Shown here one piece after another: positions 36,870-46,900 of a stretch of DNA of 64,000 nt. The stretch's first letter is position 1; the number at the start of each line of letters is the position of its first letter. A program made the translations under genes and the position numbers. The stretch comes from Bryoerythrophyllum caledonicum (lineage: Eukaryota; Streptophyta; Bryopsida; Pottiales; Pottiaceae), in assembly GCA_963971425.1 (NCBI GenBank), contig OZ020519.1:1194028-1258027 (forward strand), read 5' to 3'. Below the pieces are notes generated by a model. The model had not been told where the DNA came from and did not search any database. It saw nothing but the letters and a program-made list of their open reading frames with translations.

Positions 36870-37299
36870 TTGTTTGCGAAGTTGATTGTCACGCGCTTCC
36901 AGAACATCGACCCCACGAAGGAAGGGAAGCAAGTAAACAAGTCATCGGACCTTACCAATGAGATTAAGGTCATCACTCTTCCAGATGACATTTTCAACCT
37001 CTGGGAAGAATTCCTCAATCAGCACAGCCGCGAAGACATCATAAACCCCGACACAGCTTGTCCATACAAGGATGCTAGGGGTTTCAAACCTTAGCCAATC
37101 CACCGTGAGTTTTTTAAGAGATTGGGTCATCTGTCCGACCAGGATTTAAGAGATTTGTTCACTTACCTGGTTGACAGTGATCGCGGGCAAGGTTATCCAA
37201 AGGTCATGCTTCGTAGGACTGGCGTGGTACATGGATCGTGCTACCACTACAAGGAGTGGGCTGATCGAAGGAAGAAAAAGCGCGTCGTCATGCTGCATG

Positions 37300-38560
37300 C
37301 AGGAGCTGGTGCACATCGACCCATCTTTATTGTTTTTACTTCCAAATGGGTCAATCGACGACGCAATGTGGAAGGAGTGGAAGGAGAAGCACCGTGGGTC
37401 TTCTGCTACTTACAACATGCTCCTCTGTCAACCCAACAAGGAGTTATGGTCGATGAGGTTGACCAATGCGGGGAAGCTGAAACGAGCATCTCATCTGCTA
37501 AAGAAGTTCCCGAACGTTCTTCCGTTCTTGAAGAAATTTTTACATTTGAAGAACTTGTTCACCCCGCACGATGGATATGTGAAACTTCGCGAGTTTAATG
37601 CAGATAAGCTGGAGTTTGGTGATTACTTCACCGCTCCAGATGATTCTAAGGAGTTTACACTGGGACTTCTCGACCTCCGTGAGGTACCCGGCTGGCTGTC
37701 CAAGGACGACCCCCTGGACGAACCATACTTTGCAGACTTCATGAATGCCATGAAGTTGCAAAAGAGTATCCCAAACATGAGCACTCCTCATGTTTGGATC
37801 TGGATCACCTCCTCTGCCAACCGCGCGTTGCAAGCTGCAAAGTTTGCCGAGAAGCGGATGGCCCGGTATTCGCCCGTCTCCTCGGCGTACCTTTCGTCAG
37901 CCAATGAGCGCCTGTATTACAGGACGTCCAGGGCTAAAGTTACGGATGTGAACCTACTCTTCTTAGTGAAGAAAAGTCATCCCCAGGCTTCCGTGCTCAT
38001 CAACAAAGTGAGGCCGTTCTACTCTCCACCAGATACATTCTTCTACAAAGAGAAGAATAAGTATCTGGAGGCAGAATTCTCCGTCCACGGCTCGGAATTA
38101 CGGATGGAGTTTTACTTGGAGCTACTCCGGGACTTCTGCAATAAAAAAGAGAGGATTTTCAGAATTTTCTATGGTTCCAAATTTATGATGTCCACTCTGG
38201 TACGCTCTCATTTGAATCATTGTAGTCTATCCTCGAATCGAGGATACACCTTACGGTATGCTGTCGTCTGAAACATTGTAGTCTATCCTCGAGTCGAGGA
38301 TACACCTTACGGTATGTTGTCGTCTGAAACACTGTAGTCTATCCACGAGTCGAGGATAGACAGTTATGTCTGATCATTAGTTTTACAGTGGTTTATCCTC
38401 GAATCGAGGATAGACAATTGATTTCATTTCGGATTTTATTTCCCATTATCCAATTTCTAATCTTAATTTTTCATGTCTCATGCAGATGTTTGGAACGTCT
38501 TTCTATGGACTCATTGATGAATCCTTCCGGCTTCAGTGCAAGAATCAAATGCAGCGCATT
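37300..38560 (+). other. Possible DNA-methyltransferase-like segment of the large gene
   Basis: The long frame 37300-38199 plus the start of the next exon reads as a mixed alpha/beta domain. LGLLDLREVPGW (about 37663) sits where N4/N6 methyltransferases have their catalytic DPPY-type motif, but that motif is not conserved here. Near the end, RIFYGSKFM (about 38157-38190) and, across the intron, YGLIDESF could correspond to the FxGxG cofactor loop and following strand of the beta-class order. ParB-methyltransferase fusions are known in phages and bacteria. Without a clear DPPY the call stays tentative. Confidence 0.28.
38200..38485 (+). other. Intron 2 of the large gene, with four palindromes in 56-bp tandem units
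   Basis: The donor is CTG|GTACGC and the acceptor ATGCAG|ATG. Palindromes start at 38228, 38284, 38340 and 38394. The first three lie in 56-bp tandem units (TTGTAGTC-palindrome-CACCTTACGGTATG). Confidence 0.75.
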
Positions 38561-39738
38561 TTTCTGTTGGACATGAATTATTTCATCCACCAAGACTGTG
38601 CTTACCTTCAGCCTTAGCCTTCCAACGCTGGAGATGCATCTACATTGACCGCTCAGGCTACACCTCTGGAATGCGTTCCAAGGGCCCGAATATCGCCAAG
38701 GAGGGCTGAACGTGTTCGCCAACGTGCTCAACGCTCTGGTGCTGGATCGCGGCAGGACTCCCCCGAGACCCAGAGGGCATCTGATAGTGGTGCACCGACT
38801 CAGTAGCCTCCTCAGGATGACTCTCCTTTGCTCGTCAATCCATATGGGAGCAATGACGGCGTCGATCTTTCGATCCTTAGCTTGGATGATAGTGAGCCGT
38901 CATATCGATATCGTAGTAGATCGCCGCCTCGCTGACCTCATGTGCTCGCGGACGAAGACCTTCCGGTGGACGACGAAGCCGTTTATATGGAAGTTCAAGG
39001 CGGTCTTGACATATCTCCTTTGGTTGGTACCGCCCCTGCACCAAGTGTTCCCGTCGCTGGTACCACCCCTGTATCAGATGTTCCCGTCGCTGGTATCGCC
39101 CCTGCAGCAAATGTTTCCGTTGCTAGTACCGCCCCGGCATCAGATATTCCCGTCGCTCGTACCATTGTAAAATATGTCCATGTCATCCTACTGTCCGACT
39201 CCAGTGATGATGAAGGTGGAGATCGTCCCAGTACATCTCAGAATGTGGAGGCACCGACCGTGGTGACAATGATGGTTACGATGGATGTGGAGGACGCTTC
39301 CTTACCTGATGCCGCCTCCGCAGATGCTACTAGGCATGCTCCGGCCCCTCGGCTGCCGGTGGTGGGCGCGTCTTTACCTGATGACACCTTCGCAAATGCA
39401 GCTAGGCATGCTCCGGCCCCTAGGCTTCCTGTGAAGTACGAACCAGGTGCTGGCTTTTATGAGCACCAACGCAACCAATGCCTTTAGGAGCGGCAGGAGA
39501 GGCAAACAATCTTGGCACAGTTAGAGGCTGCCAGAAGAGACACGCTGAGATGGAATCTGCTTTCGAGAAGCAGCGGGCGGAGTCTGATCAAGAGAAAGAG
39601 AGGATGGCGGCATCAATCCGCGCGGAGATCCAAGCGCAGATGTTGGTGGAACTCAATCGACGTCTTGCTGAGCAAGCTCACATTTCGGTTCCCATCCCCG
39701 CTGCTCCATCCGGATCCGTCGTGTCTCATCCCTCCACT

Positions 39739-39916
39739 TATCCTTGCACCGAGGATAACTCTGTGGCTGAGCCTCAGCCTCGTTCAACTGGATTGCAACC
39801 TTGCACTTCATCTAACCCACTTGGAGAAGCCGCCATTTTGATTGAGGTGCCAGTTCTGCTTGGGGATATCCCCTCTTCATCGTCCGGGCCTTCTGAGTAT
39901 CCTCGACCCGAGGATA
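39739..39916 (+). repeat. Two palindrome copies inside coding sequence
   Basis: At 39739-39757 (TATCCTTGCACCGAGGATA) and 39898-39916 (TATCCTCGACCCGAGGATA) the palindrome lies in the open frame. Both read in the same phase, as TYPCTEDN and EYPRPEDT. It looks like the palindrome was accepted into the protein, or arose there twice. Confidence 0.85.
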
Positions 39917-40595
39917 CTCAGCCTTCAATCCCAACTCTGATTACCCCTACGGCAGAAGGGGTCGGCGCTGTTGTTCGTGTGCGTGATGTCTATGTTGATG
40001 GTGCTCCTCTTCCTGGCGGTTCGACTCTATCGGTCCCTGCTCAACTTAAAGAAGAGTCGTCTCATGTGGAAGCTGTAGTGAAGGGAGAGGAGGTGTGCAT
40101 GGAGGAGCGCATCGACTACGAGCCATCTCCAGAGCCTCGCGGACCATAGTCATCAGAGGTGGATAAGGTTGGCTAGCTTTTTAATACATTTTTGCCCGTT
40201 TTATGATGAAGTGCAGCCTTGATTTTTTTGGAATGACTGTCCTCAGACTCAGTAGGTTTTTTCTTGGATGTGTTTCTATGCAGGCGTCGGATCCATACGC
40301 ATTTTGATGTACTTTACAAGGAGTGTATGTTTTTGTATATACAATGTTATCATAATTCAAAGAATTGTTTAACGATTCATTTTCTTCAATTGTTTCTCAG
40401 ATTGGATTGGATGACATTGTTCACCGTCCTCTTGCATTGAAGTCTCCAATTGGGATAGTTGTATCCCAATCGCTATGTGGGGGGGGATTTGTGCAAGCAA
40501 TGGCAATTCCATTGCATATTACTCAATCTGCATTTTATCAGGTACCTACCACTTATTGCTACCATTGACTGTATTGTGTGTTGGTCCTGTCCCAG

Positions 40596-41399
40596 GACCT
40601 TGTTCCTAGAACTGTGTCCATTGTTGAGAGCGTCGGACCAGCAAAGTGGCTAAATCTCGTCATGGATTTGAATGGCATTCTATGCGTGACGGATTCAATC
40701 TCTATTGCTGTGAGGCTTACCGCGCATAGCTCACAACGGACTGATTATTCGTCCACCATTCCTACCTTGATTGGACCGAAGGCGGTCTACTTTCGTCCTG
40801 GTGTTCGTGAGTTTTTATCGATCATCAGAAACTTTCTGAACTTTGTCGTCATCTGGAGCTCTATGAAGAAATCCACAATCGAGGCAATCGCAGCTTGTCT
40901 CTTCAGGGATCTGGGGCCTCCTTTTCTTGTTCTAGATCAAGAGAAATGTTCACAGATAAAAACTTCGCGGAATGTGTACCTCATGGCTAAAGATAATAAG
41001 GAGAAGCCAATGTTTTTGAAAACCTTGTCGAAAACGTTGTTTAGCCTTCGGCATGAGCTGGTAGTCTTTAACTCCGACAACACTCTTCTTATAGACGACA
41101 ACCCGAAGAAGAGTGTTTGTAATTTTACCAGGAACGCCATCCTCTTGCCTCCATGGAGACGCGGAGATACGAATGATAATGTCCTTACCGGGACCCTTCT
41201 TTCGTGGCTTTGCCGCTTGCATTCTGAATGTCCTCTTGGGCAGTTGAAGAATTACGTCGATAGTAATTGTATAGGGGCACCTCCTTTGGTGCGTAATAGT
41301 CCTATAATGAAGCATATCATTGATGGAATGGCGCTCTCCACAAGGAACATGGGTACTGCGTACGAGATTCCCAATGTTTTTAAATCAGCTCCCAAATAA
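40596..41399 (+). other. FCP1/NIF (HAD) phosphatase-like domain of the large gene
   Basis: The last exon reads KWLNLVMDLNGILCV, VYFRPGVREFLSIIRNF, VVIWSSMKKSTIEAI, ELVVFNSDNTLLIDDNPKKSV and NAILLPPW. This is the order of the FCP1-homology fold (NIF family), which dephosphorylates proteins such as the RNA polymerase II tail. The catalytic DLDGT is DLNGI here: Asp at 40665 is kept, and Asn (codon 40671) replaces the second Asp. The second Asp acts as general acid in HAD phosphatases, so activity is doubtful. The 804-bp exon itself has no stop before TAA at 41397. The 54-bp intron before it (40542-40595) is short. Confidence 0.7.
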
Positions 41400-41838
41400 T
41401 TGTAGGAGTAACTCCTACTCAAGATATAGGGGAACTTCATATATGTAGGGGTTTTCAATGTAGGTTTAGTGCGTCGGATACATTTTGTTCTATACTTGTA
41501 GCTAAAACGTACTTGTAAATCTTGTATATATTTTGAAAACTGTTAATATATAAATCTGTTCGTTTTCTCCTTCTACATATTTGTCGTATTTGTCACCTCT
41601 TATGATGCCATGAATTTATCTTCGAGTCAAGCATAATTTCATTGCCTCGCATGTGTTCATGTTCTTTCTCTCATTCCTTGCTTTATTCCAATGATTTCAG
41701 GTTTCAAAGTCTAGTGTTGATCCTACCGCATGCCTGAATATTGGTAGTATGCTGCCCTCAGATGTTAGCGTCATTCCGGAGTACTCTGGGTCTTATGGTG
41801 GTGACATCTCCCAACCCTAGCAATCAAAACCATATCTT
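41400..41838 (+). other. 3' flank of the FCP1-like exon with a degenerate palindrome
   Basis: After the TAA at 41397 the sequence looks like a 3' UTR, with TATATAAATCTG words near 41545. A degraded palindrome, TATCTTCGAGTCAAGCATA, lies at 41617-41635. A possible 3' splice site (TTTCAG) is at about 41700, so the ORF at 41839 may belong to a spliced transcript. Confidence 0.4.
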
Positions 41839-42444
41839 ATGTGCACTGCAACTGATGCTGCCTCTGCTATCATGGACTTCTCCAAGCAGAAGGTCGATGA
41901 TGGTGTTGTGGATAGCCCTCCCGAGCGGAGGGCTAGGATAGTGCATGTTGCATCCCCTTCACCTCTCAAGCGGATGTTTGCTGATGTTCAAGATAGAACC
42001 GATTGTACTCCTCAACGGAAGCTTTACGGAGATGATGGTGTCCATCTGAACATGGAGAAGGAGGATGTGCCTAATTCTTCCGATCGTAGACAGCCGCCTG
42101 CTAAGCAAAGCCGATATTCCGCTACACGTTCTCAAGGTGCTATGAAGGACATAGCCCGTTCCAGTCGTTCAGGGAGGTGTCAAACTCAATCTGTGGGTGT
42201 ACAGCAAAGGCTTCGAAGCTCAGGACCGTCAACGAATCAAGTGAAATCTGTTCCATCTCGAGTTCGTGATGGTCGTGGGGCTCATATTGGTCTGTGTCCT
42301 ATGTCATCACTTTCTGAGAGTGTGCTGGCAGTTGACCCGGGTTGGTGTTTTAAGCCTTATTCTCGGAGAAGGGAAATCATGATTGGTTATGCAAAATTTA
42401 AAGCGCAAGAGGCATTGCGTCTGAAGGCCCTAGGACTTGAGTAA
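41839..42444 (+). CDS. Unrecognised basic, Ser/Arg/Gln-rich protein (201 aa)
   Basis: An ATG-started frame with a TAA stop. The protein is polar and rich in Ser, Arg and Gln, without membrane or signal segments. Notable parts are SPPERRARIV near residue 24 and a C-terminal YSRRREIMIGYAKFKAQEALRLKAL helix. It is not a family I recognise. It follows the FCP1-like exon in the same direction, and a splice acceptor at about 41700 suggests it may be a 3' exon or a second gene of the same unit. Unlike the upstream exons it has no internal stop. Confidence 0.4.
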   Translation: MCTATDAASAIMDFSKQKVDDGVVDSPPERRARIVHVASPSPLKRMFADVQDRTDCTPQRKLYGDDGVHLNMEKEDVPNSSDRRQPPAKQSRYSATRSQGAMKDIARSSRSGRCQTQSVGVQQRLRSSGPSTNQVKSVPSRVRDGRGAHIGLCPMSSLSESVLAVDPGWCFKPYSRRREIMIGYAKFKAQEALRLKALGLE

Positions 42445-44130
42445 AATGTATCTAATAGATACATTTAGTAGACAATATTATATGATGATTCTATATGTTA
42501 GGGTTGATTTTTCTAGAATCTATTCGGGAAGTTGTCTCCGTGTATAGCCAGCAGTGAGTTGTTTGGATTTTATAAATAAAGTTTTTTAAACGATTCATTT
42601 TGTTTGTGCATATTATTCTAAATGCATGTATTTTTGTATGGTGTTCTACTATTAATAATTTGTAGTCGGAACCGTTGCATGTTTACTTCGCTTTTGCCTT
42701 CTACCATGCACCTTTGTTTTGTCACTTGTGATTTCTTGTTTTAGATTGCCATTTTTCAGGAGCATTTAGTTTTGGTGAATGGTTGGTTCTCTATGGTAGT
42801 AGCGAAGATAGATCTATCATGTCATACCACTTTAAATTAACAATTAACTTAATGTCTAAGTCTTTAGTTATTATTTGAAATATAACACAATAGTATGTAC
42901 TCTAAGAGAACTGTCTTCCAATATAGGCACTCCCTAACTTGTTGATAATTGGCCCAAATACAGTATATTACCTTTTCTTCTAAGATAAATATTTAGAATT
43001 TTGCCCTTACAATGTTGGGGGGACCGCTTGGTGATGCTTTTCCTTATGTTGTTTATTGTATTTTATAGTTTGCAATAACTATACACGTTGTTTATTGTTC
43101 CGAAATAATAGGCTTTTAGTCTCGAAATTCACAATTTGTCTCATTTTATTGAATATAGTGTTCTTTCTAGTTTCAATTTGGAATAATATTATTAGTGTGT
43201 ATATTTTTATATTTAAATTTTATAAGAGAAAATAGTTATTGCTATTAAAATGAATCTTTTTAAAAAACTTTTAATTTTTTTAAATAAAGAAAATAGTCTG
43301 TTACATATTATTATTTTGTATTTTATGTTCTTTAAGTCTGTTTTTATTGATGGCCTTCTCAATTTCTTCTATTGCAACTATATGTTGTCATGGCTTTGAA
43401 TAACATTTTATGTCTTGGCTAGTACTACTAATTTACTATATCATTGGAATTATATTTCAAAAATTGAAATTACTTATATTTTCATATAAATATGAGATAA
43501 AATATTTAATAAATACTTGAAATTTCTTATTTAATAGATATTTTATCTCATATTTAATAAATACTTGATTAAATGTTTTAATTTTTTGTACAAAATTTAA
43601 ATAATATGTAAAATCCAACTTTACAATACATATTGAGAGTAATAAAATAATGCAACACTTTTACTTAATCCATCTACGATAAATTCTTAGTTTCATATTT
43701 AAAATTCTTAGTTGAATAAATAACTTTATTTATTGAATTTTGATGCAATAGATGATTTTTACCATCCTCAACATCTTCTTGAATATATAACTCTATAAAA
43801 TCATATATAATAAACATATTTTGTTTAACTGCATTGATTACCAAGACTATTGATAACCTAAGTCAAACAAAGGCAATAATTTAATTGAGCATGGCAAGAG
43901 GAATCTTTTCTATTGTCAGTTCTTTTATTTTTATTTTTTAAATAGCCTTAATCATTTCATTACTCTTTACATTCTTACATTTTGTGTAACACCTCTTATG
44001 TTATATCATTGTTGAATTTTATATATTTTAGTTTGTTCCAAATTAACCAAAAAATGCCATGCCTACAAGATCTTCATTTTTTTACAACTCAACAAAAGAA
44101 CATTGAATACATGAACTCAACACAAGAACA
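42445..44130. other. AT-rich DNA without a gene
   Basis: No gene or named repeat was recognised. Base composition is strongly AT, with poly-T and ATTTAA(A/T) words. Confidence 0.45.
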
Positions 44131-44139
44131 TCTAACGCA

Positions 44140-44305
44140 AATGCTTGCCGCCCAATGCTTAGAAAGTATCATGTCGAGATAATGCATACGAAGAATACTC
44201 AAAAGGGGGAGAAGCATCGTAATCGATGAGCTGCGTTTGAATTGTTGGAGATTGATGTATGTTAGATAATGTGTCTTAATTATGTGGTCATGGTGCCAAA
44301 TATTG
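44140..44305. repeat. Dispersed repeat R2 copy
   Basis: It shares CTTGCCGCCCA, then AGAAAG(T/C)ATCATG, TTGTTGGAGATTGATG(T/C)ATGTTAG, and GTCTTGATTATGTG-like words with 23255-23415, in the same order and orientation. Its ends are not defined. Confidence 0.7.
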
Positions 44306-44330
44306 TTAAATTCGAGACTAATTGATTCCA

Positions 44331-45760
44331 TGTCAACTACATTGAGTAATTAGGCTACATTTGTGTTGCCCTCCTCTATTGCATAACAATACATGATTGG
44401 ATACTTTTTTCTTGCCTACAAAGCTGTGGCTATTTCAATAATGAACTCAAATTTTTGTTAGAAAGTTTTTATATTGATGAGGGTGTTCACAATGCCATTG
44501 AAGAGGGCACAATATGATCAAAGACATACATTCCCGTTCCAATTCAATGATAATAATCTCAACAAATTTGTTAAAAAATACTTTTAAAAATAGGAGGCCC
44601 CATGTTTTTTTCTCTACAAAAATAGAAATTTCAAAATTTATTCATTGCTTTAACCTAAACCATATTACCAAATTAGCAATCTCTGGATTTTGTAAGGTCG
44701 GTCAAAGGTAAGAATCTTAGCTATAAACTATCAATCGTTGCATATTAATATTGTGAAGTGTGCTTAATACAATTGTAAGGTAATCATACAATACCTGACT
44801 CTAAGGAGGGTTTCACACATGGACCATGGTACCAAGGTACCAAGTGCTACTTAATGTTACTTGCAATTTGATTGGTGTAGGACCTCAAAATCGGCCTTTA
44901 GTTTGGACCTTGGAATTTCACACATGGACCAAGGTACTAAGGTACCAAGGGCGTCCAAAATGCCTACATGATAGCACTTTTTGGAGGTTTAGGCGCCGAG
45001 AGTTTGAAAGAAGTTTGGGTTTCTATTTTGTTTTGACCAAACTCTTGCCGAGGTGCGGAACATTTTTTCATTAAAATATTAAGATTTGACAAGATCTCAA
45101 CCGTTAAATTTAAACAGTCACTTTCTTTACCTTGAAATATTTTACCCAAATTCTTTACTCAACTTTTCTACCCGAACTTTTTACTTAAAATTTTTAATCA
45201 ACATTTATAACCTAAATTTTTTACCTAAAACTTTTTATTCAAATTTTCACCTAAATGTTTTTACTTGAATTTTAATGTGCCGGTGCTTGTGCTAGAATTT
45301 TGTGTATTTAGCATTTTGACCAATTTCTTGATTTTTTATGCCAAAAATGTGTTTCCTTGTAGATCCCATGGCTAGTATTTTTTTAGTTTTTGTATCATTG
45401 TTGATTTTTATATAATTTAGTCACTTTAAAATTAGAAAGTACCAACCTGTAATTTCTTCATTTTTTTCCAACTCAACAATAGAACATTGAATAGATGAAT
45501 AAATTTTTCAACAAATAATCATAGAATGCTTCACCTATAATTTCATCTAATTGCACTACATTTATGAAAACTCTTAAATTTTCAATGTTTTAAGATTGTC
45601 TAATTTGTAGTTAAAAATGAGTATTAACCTCTGTAATACAATATCAATAAATTTATTGGAAAAGATAGAGTTTTAATCAAATAAAAATGTATTTATGGTT
45701 TTTTGGCTGTAAAAATAAAAAAATATGAATATTTATAACATTCTTAAAAATAATTAAAAA

Positions 45761-45797
<37 letters not shown>

Positions 45798-46399
45798 GAG
45801 TCATGACTTAATAATGAGATATTGAATATTCAATCTATAAATTATCATATACCAATTAAATTAAAATTGAATATCATGTATAATTAAATTAATATAATAT
45901 TATGATTTCTATGACTTTCATTTCCAAAAAACACCCAATATTAGATAGTGTGATGTAATAAGATTTCCAATTATCTTTTTTTGTTAAAAAATATTGACTA
46001 AAAAAGGGGCTTGAAAACTTACATTGAATTACAGACTTATAAGAAAAATTATATACATTAAATCATATTAAAAAAAATCTAAAGGTATACACTTGAAATT
46101 TTATGAGTTTTAATGAGACAGAAAATAACATTAACATCTAAAAGATCATTTGCCCCTTGAAGAACACTTTTCATTTTGGACGAATTGCTACAATTTCAAT
46201 TATAACTCTAATGATGCCACATAGTAGTACCTTTGTAGAATATAATTGCTAAATATTTAGACCTCTAAAGATATTTATGCTATTCTAAGTGCAATTTACA
46301 CAACTTTAAGCAATTTCAAAAGTCTTGCAACAAGTTTCTATAAAGGTACGCGTTTTCAATACAAATAAAAGTTTTAATTTCATCTAAATTGCCATATTA
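44331..46399. other. AT-rich DNA with small local duplications
   Basis: No gene. GGACCA(T/A)GGTAC(C/T)AAGGTACCAAG occurs twice (about 44820 and 44930). An (AT)n run lies at about 45763-45791. The rest is unassigned. Confidence 0.45.
45763..45791. repeat. (AT)n microsatellite
   Basis: An alternating TA run of about 29 bp. Confidence 0.95.
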
Positions 46400-46900
46400 A
46401 AAATTGTCTTTAATGTAAAAACCCATAATTACACAAGTCAAACATTTTTGCAAATTCTTAGGCAAGGTGCAAAAATACTTTTCCTCTTCCACATAAACAA
46501 TAAAGATCTCAAAAATACTTTTCCTCTTCCACATAAACAATAAAGATCTCAAAAATACTTTTCCTCTTCCACATAAACAATAAAGACCTCAAAAATATTT
46601 ATTTTGATTTTGTTTAGAAACAAATGTGGAATTAATGTTCTTTTAAGCACAGAATTTTCATTTTATAGAAATTAAGTATAAAATTTTGATAATATATTAA
46701 AGCTACTTTTGAACATTGTCTCTTGTACAATTATTTTGAATATGCTACACCCCTCAACTACATTAAAATTTGTTGTACAAAGAACTGACATTATGTATAA
46801 TATTTAGGTATAATATTTAGATCTTGTGTGATGAATTTTTGGCACCAACTGAAGTCATATTTCACTCATCTTCCCTATGCACGGAAAGTAGATGAATCTT
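46400..46900 (+). repeat. R1 copy containing a 40-bp tandem triplication
   Basis: R1 words ACAAGTCAAACATTTTTGCA, CTTCCACATAAA, TTGAATATGCTACACCCC and GACACCAA(C/G)TGAAGTCA-like sequence occur in order. The CACATAAA section is expanded into three 40-bp units (46471-46510, 46511-46550, 46551-46590), each AAAAATACTTTTCCTCTTCC plus ACATAAACAATAAAGATCTC. Confidence 0.85.

Larger units (their letters stand above)
35310..41399 (+). pseudogene. Large multi-exon gene relic: ParB-like, methyltransferase-like, coiled-coil and FCP1-like parts
   Basis: Exons, each joined in phase 0 by GT-AG: 35310-36695, 36870-38199, 38486-40167, 40401-40541 and 40596-41399. Ten in-frame stops (TAA 35553; TAG 35739, 35895, 36198, 37092, 38615, 38804, 39485, 40147; TGA 38933) and about four frameshifts (near 36270, 36585, 37300 and 39540) break it. 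The start may be 35310 or 35337 (MDPVDDYDYSG). Described parts: acidic N-terminus, basic Ser/Thr linker, ParB-like segment, possible methyltransferase segment, Pro/Ala/Val-rich linker, Glu/Arg coiled coil (39545-39690) and an FCP1-like end. I infer one gene because the last TAG before the 40167 donor is in phase with the FCP1 exons. They could instead be two genes. Confidence 0.55.

Noticed and set aside
38942..39170. An independent gene made of a Val-Pro-Ala repeat (VAGTTPVSDVP type).
   Set aside because: The repeat lies in phase with the preceding exon from 38486 and reads as the linker of the large gene.
35310..41399. Alternative genetic code in which TAG/TAA encode glutamine, given the many in-frame TAG codons.
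   Set aside because: The KAS fragment, the small-protein genes and the LTR elements use TAG or TAA as normal stops. TGA also occurs in the broken frames, and frameshifts are present, so pseudogene decay is simpler.
27514..41635. Palindromes as a CRISPR array.
   Set aside because: Spacing is irregular, there are no uniform spacers, copies are spread over 14 kb through introns and exons, and the genome is eukaryotic.
21800..42600. Terminal inverted repeats delimiting the palindrome-bearing unit as one transposon.
   Set aside because: I compared likely end regions by eye and found no convincing inverted pair or target duplication. The unit remains without defined ends.
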